Positions 5,846 through 7,297 of a stretch of DNA of 7,297 nucleotides are shown piece by piece. A model generated the notes under the pieces. That model worked only from the letters and a program-made list of their open reading frames with translations, was not told where the DNA came from and did no database searches. Position numbers and translations under genes: made by a program. The stretch comes from Anaerolineales bacterium. Its GTDB lineage: Bacteria; Chloroflexota; Anaerolineae; Anaerolineales; UBA11858. Position 1 is the stretch's first letter. The number at the start of each line of letters is the position of its first letter. The stretch is from contig WFTY01000287.1 of assembly GCA_015485245.1 (NCBI GenBank), forward strand, positions 1 through 7,297, given 5' to 3'.

Positions 5846-6157
5846 ATGGTGAAGCGAGAGTTCCATTTACATGATGGGAAGAAGGGTTCAGCGTTAGGGG
5901 TGCGCGTGATTCCACGCTCGACGCGCAACGAGATTGCCGAGATTATGCGTGATGGCACGGTGCGCATTCGCCTGAACGCCTCGCCGGATGCTGACGAAAT
6001 GAACCGCACGCTGGCGGCTTTTCTGGCGGAGATACTGGATGTACCCGAGGATCGCGTCGAAATCGTCGCCGGGAAAGGTGGCCGCGATAAGCTGGTCTCG
6101 ATCACCGATATGGATGCGGTCACCGCTCAACGGAAGATACTGGAACACCGAGGCTAA
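5846..6157 (+). CDS. yggU: YggU/DUF167 family protein
   Basis: 103 residues from ATG 5846, preceded by AGAGGTGA (5834-5841). An earlier in-frame ATG at 5786 would overlap yggT by 44 bases and is not preferred. DUF167 features are visible: LGVRVIPRSTRNEI near residues 17-30, DGTVRIRLNASPDADEMNRTL in the centre, and the ending VEIVAGKGGRDKLVSI. The family usually reads APPVxGKAN in the middle; here it is ASPDADEMN, a divergent version with the Lys-Ala lost. The function is unknown, and it is a small soluble alpha/beta protein with no export signal. It is the last gene before the terminator at 6204. Confidence 0.85.
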   Translation: MVKREFHLHDGKKGSALGVRVIPRSTRNEIAEIMRDGTVRIRLNASPDADEMNRTLAAFLAEILDVPEDRVEIVAGKGGRDKLVSITDMDAVTAQRKILEHRG

Positions 6158-6203
6158 ATCTGCCGAAGCGATAAATGCGGTTTGATGAATTCAACCGACG
6201 GCT

Positions 6204-6243
6204 AAACGGGCGAAAGAGAAATACTCCCTCGCCCGTTTTGTTG
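6204..6243 (+). terminator. Intrinsic terminator of the plus-strand cluster
   Basis: AAACGGGCGA (6204-6213) and TCGCCCGTTT (6229-6238) are perfect 10-bp complements around a 15-base loop, which itself can form GAG/CTC. TTTTGTTGT follows. It stands 46 bases after the yggU stop and 11 bases before the insertion sequence, so the element is shielded from read-through of the operon. Confidence 0.9.
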
Positions 6244-6254
6244 TATTCCTAACG

Positions 6255-6274
6255 AACCTGAGTTGCGGATAAGG
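6255..6274 (+). repeat. Left terminal inverted repeat of the IS
   Basis: AACCTGAGTTGCGGATAAGG matches the reverse complement of the right end at 18 of 20 bases; the two mismatches are at 6268 and 6269. IS982 ends usually begin AC, so the true edge could be one base further in (6256). Confidence 0.88.
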
Positions 6275-6293
6275 GAGGGGTTCCAGATAAAAT
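6263..6293 (+). promoter_or_regulatory. Likely transposase promoter overlapping the left IS end
   Basis: TAAAAT (6288-6293) is a five-of-six -10 match. TTGCGG (6263-6268), inside the left repeat, is a weak -35 at 19 bases. Transcription would begin near 6300, downstream of the left arm of the hairpin at 6276-6284, so transcripts made from this promoter would have a free ribosome binding site. Confidence 0.4.
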
Positions 6294-6336
6294 AGGCTAG
6301 AGTCACCAAACAATAGCCATTCTAAAAGGAACCCCT
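6276..6336 (+). promoter_or_regulatory. Hairpin sequestering the transposase ribosome binding site
   Basis: AGGGGTTCC (6276-6284) is perfectly complementary to GGAACCCCT (6328-6336). An inner GGCTA/TAGCC pairing (6295-6299/6314-6318) is nested within it. The right arm includes the GGA of the Shine-Dalgarno AAAAGGA (6324-6330) and ends three bases before the ATG at 6340. Only RNA entering from outside the element would contain both arms. Such structures are known to protect several other IS elements from activation by neighbouring transcription. Confidence 0.6.
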
Positions 6337-6339
6337 GCT

Positions 6340-7215
6340 ATGAGTTTACTCGAAACTTTCTGTTCTGTGGATGATTTTTGCCAGGAATTTGAACCCGTCT
6401 GGGAACAACGGCTGCTGGAACATGGATTGCGCCGCAGGAGACGAAAATCCCGTCTCTCTCTGAGTGAAGTCATGACGATCATCATCCATTTTCACCAATC
6501 AGGGTATCGCAATTTCAAGACGTACTATGTGAACTATGTACAACAGTATTTGCGAGCAGAATTTCCGGGCTTGGTCAGCTACAGTCGCTTTGTACGTTTG
6601 ATGAGCAGAGCACTTGTGCCCCTGACGATTTATTTGCTGACCCAACGCGGGCAATGCACGGGGATTTCTTTCGTGGATTCTACGCCTATCAGAGTGTGTC
6701 ACAATCGTCGGATCAAGCGGCACAAAGTGTTTGCCGGTCTGGCAGCACGCGGGAAGACCTCCATGGGCTGGTTTTATGGCTTCAAATTGCATCTGATCGT
6801 CAATGAATATGGCGAAATCCTGGCTTTTCAGCTCACGCCAGGCAATGTCGATGATCGTAAACCGGTACCGATCCTGACCAAAGACCTGTTTGGGAAACTT
6901 TTTGCAGACAAGGGCTACATCTCAAAAGACCTGTTTGCTGAACTTTGGGAGCGCCAGTTACAATTGATTACAGGCGTACGCAAAAACATGAAAAACCGCT
7001 TAATGCCCTGGGCGGATAAGCTGCTGTTACGCAAGCGTTCGATCGTTGAAACGATCAATGACCAATTGAAGAACATTTCTCAAATCGAACATTCCAGGCA
7101 CCGCAGTTTTACCAATTTTCTGGTCAATTTGGTCGCTGGCTTGATTGCTTATGCTCTTCAGCCCAAGAAGCCGTCTCTCTATCTCCATGAGACTCTGCCC
7201 GCCGTCTGTCCTTAA
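6340..7215 (+). CDS. IS982-family DDE transposase (intact)
   Basis: 291 residues, full length for IS982 transposases. The N-terminal part has VDDFCQEFEPVW and LSLSEVMTIIIHFHQSGYRNFKTYY. The catalytic triad is visible: D113 in FVDSTPI, D190 in FADKGYIS and E237 in SIVETIND. GWFYGFKLHLIVN and LTPGNVDDRKP lie between the two Asp residues. It catalyses excision and integration of its own element. The stop codon TAA (7213-7215) lies inside the right inverted repeat. The frame is intact with no missing catalytic residue, so it may be active. AAAAGGA (6324-6330) precedes the start by nine bases and would be hidden in read-through RNA by the hairpin at 6276-6336. Confidence 0.93.
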   Translation: MSLLETFCSVDDFCQEFEPVWEQRLLEHGLRRRRRKSRLSLSEVMTIIIHFHQSGYRNFKTYYVNYVQQYLRAEFPGLVSYSRFVRLMSRALVPLTIYLLTQRGQCTGISFVDSTPIRVCHNRRIKRHKVFAGLAARGKTSMGWFYGFKLHLIVNEYGEILAFQLTPGNVDDRKPVPILTKDLFGKLFADKGYISKDLFAELWERQLQLITGVRKNMKNRLMPWADKLLLRKRSIVETINDQLKNISQIEHSRHRSFTNFLVNLVAGLIAYALQPKKPSLYLHETLPAVCP

Positions 7216-7229
7216 ACGCAACTCAGGTT
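7210..7229 (-). repeat. Right terminal inverted repeat of the IS
   Basis: CCTTAAACGCAACTCAGGTT is the inverse of the left end with two mismatches. It includes the transposase stop codon. Five bases after it comes a perfect TATAAT box that serves the next gene. Confidence 0.88.
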
Positions 7230-7239
7230 GACGTATAAT
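7211..7239 (+). promoter_or_regulatory. Promoter of the downstream gene, possibly an IS/host hybrid
   Basis: TATAAT (7234-7239) is a perfect -10 box just outside the IS. The hexamer 17 bases upstream, CTTAAA (7211-7216), lies inside the IS right end and matches only three of six -35 bases. Whatever -35 is used now must come from the IS, because the original upstream sequence has been displaced by 975 bp. Confidence 0.45.
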
Positions 7240-7271
7240 GGGAAGCCGAATTGGTTTTGGAGGAGATGCTT

Positions 7272-7297
7272 ATGTCCGTTGAAACGCGTGCTTTGCG
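7272..7297 (+). CDS. 5' end of an unidentified gene (partial)
   Basis: ATG 7272 opens a frame reading MSVETRAL before the window ends. GGAGG (7259-7263) stands eight bases before it, which favours this ATG over the in-frame one at 7266 (only two bases away). The promoter box at 7234-7239 would give a leader of roughly 25 nt. Too little is visible to suggest a function. Confidence 0.6.

Larger units (their letters stand above)
6255..7229 (+). mobile_element. Complete IS982-family insertion sequence, 975 bp
   Basis: The element is bounded by inverted repeats (6255-6274 and 7210-7229; 18 of 20 bases identical, the outer 13 perfect) and holds one intact transposase. Size, repeat length and transposase motifs all fit IS982. 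The flanks show AACG at 6251-6254 and GACG at 7230-7233, a three-of-four match. A clean target duplication is therefore not visible, and the insertion may be old or may have lost it by mutation. It sits between the operon terminator and the -10 box of the next gene, so no visible gene is broken. Confidence 0.88.

Noticed and set aside
6251..7233. Perfect target-site duplication around the IS
   Set aside because: The best flank match is AACG versus GACG (three of four), not convincing as a direct repeat.

Overview
The window looks like part of a chromosome from an uncultured or environmental Chloroflexota bacterium, most likely of the Anaerolineae type. That assignment is inference, based on moderate-to-high GC, a Tat-exported SH3/YkuD protein, a glutaredoxin-DUF2085 fusion and the pgeF-yggS-yggT-yggU order. 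No rRNA, tRNA or CRISPR array is visible.

Layout. (1) Positions 1-106 (minus strand) hold the first 35 codons of an unidentified gene. Upstream of it, on the same strand, lies a compact regulatory leader of about 200 nt: a near-consensus promoter (310-338), a tiny and possibly leaderless ORF (301 to 206) with five Cys codons, four of them in a Cys-Cys-Cys-Met-Cys run, and an intrinsic terminator (174-143, then a T tract) about 25-30 nt before the gene. Competing pairings between these parts have the form of a classical ribosome-mediated attenuator. (2) Positions 493-6157 (plus strand) hold eight tightly packed genes: a Tat-secreted L,D-transpeptidase-like protein, CcdA, a TlpA/ResA thioredoxin, a glutaredoxin-DUF2085 membrane protein, PgeF (multicopper/laccase-like domain), YggS (PLP protein), YggT and YggU (DUF167). 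A strong intrinsic terminator (6204-6243) ends the run. (3) Positions 6255-7229 are a complete 975-bp IS982-family insertion sequence with 20-bp imperfect terminal inverted repeats, an intact DDE transposase and a hairpin that would cover the transposase ribosome binding site. (4) Positions 7272-7297 are the first codons of another plus-strand gene, whose perfect -10 box (TATAAT) begins five bases beyond the IS end.

How the genes may work together. The first half of the plus-strand cluster is about thiol chemistry outside the membrane. CcdA carries electrons across the membrane to the anchored TlpA-like protein, which could keep the catalytic Cys of the exported L,D-transpeptidase reduced. 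PgeF also belongs to peptidoglycan quality control, and YggS-YggT-YggU is a common conserved neighbourhood linked to PLP homeostasis and envelope/division functions. The divergent gene is apparently controlled by cysteine supply, so cysteine/thiol status may link both sides of the 107-492 intergenic region. That link is inference.
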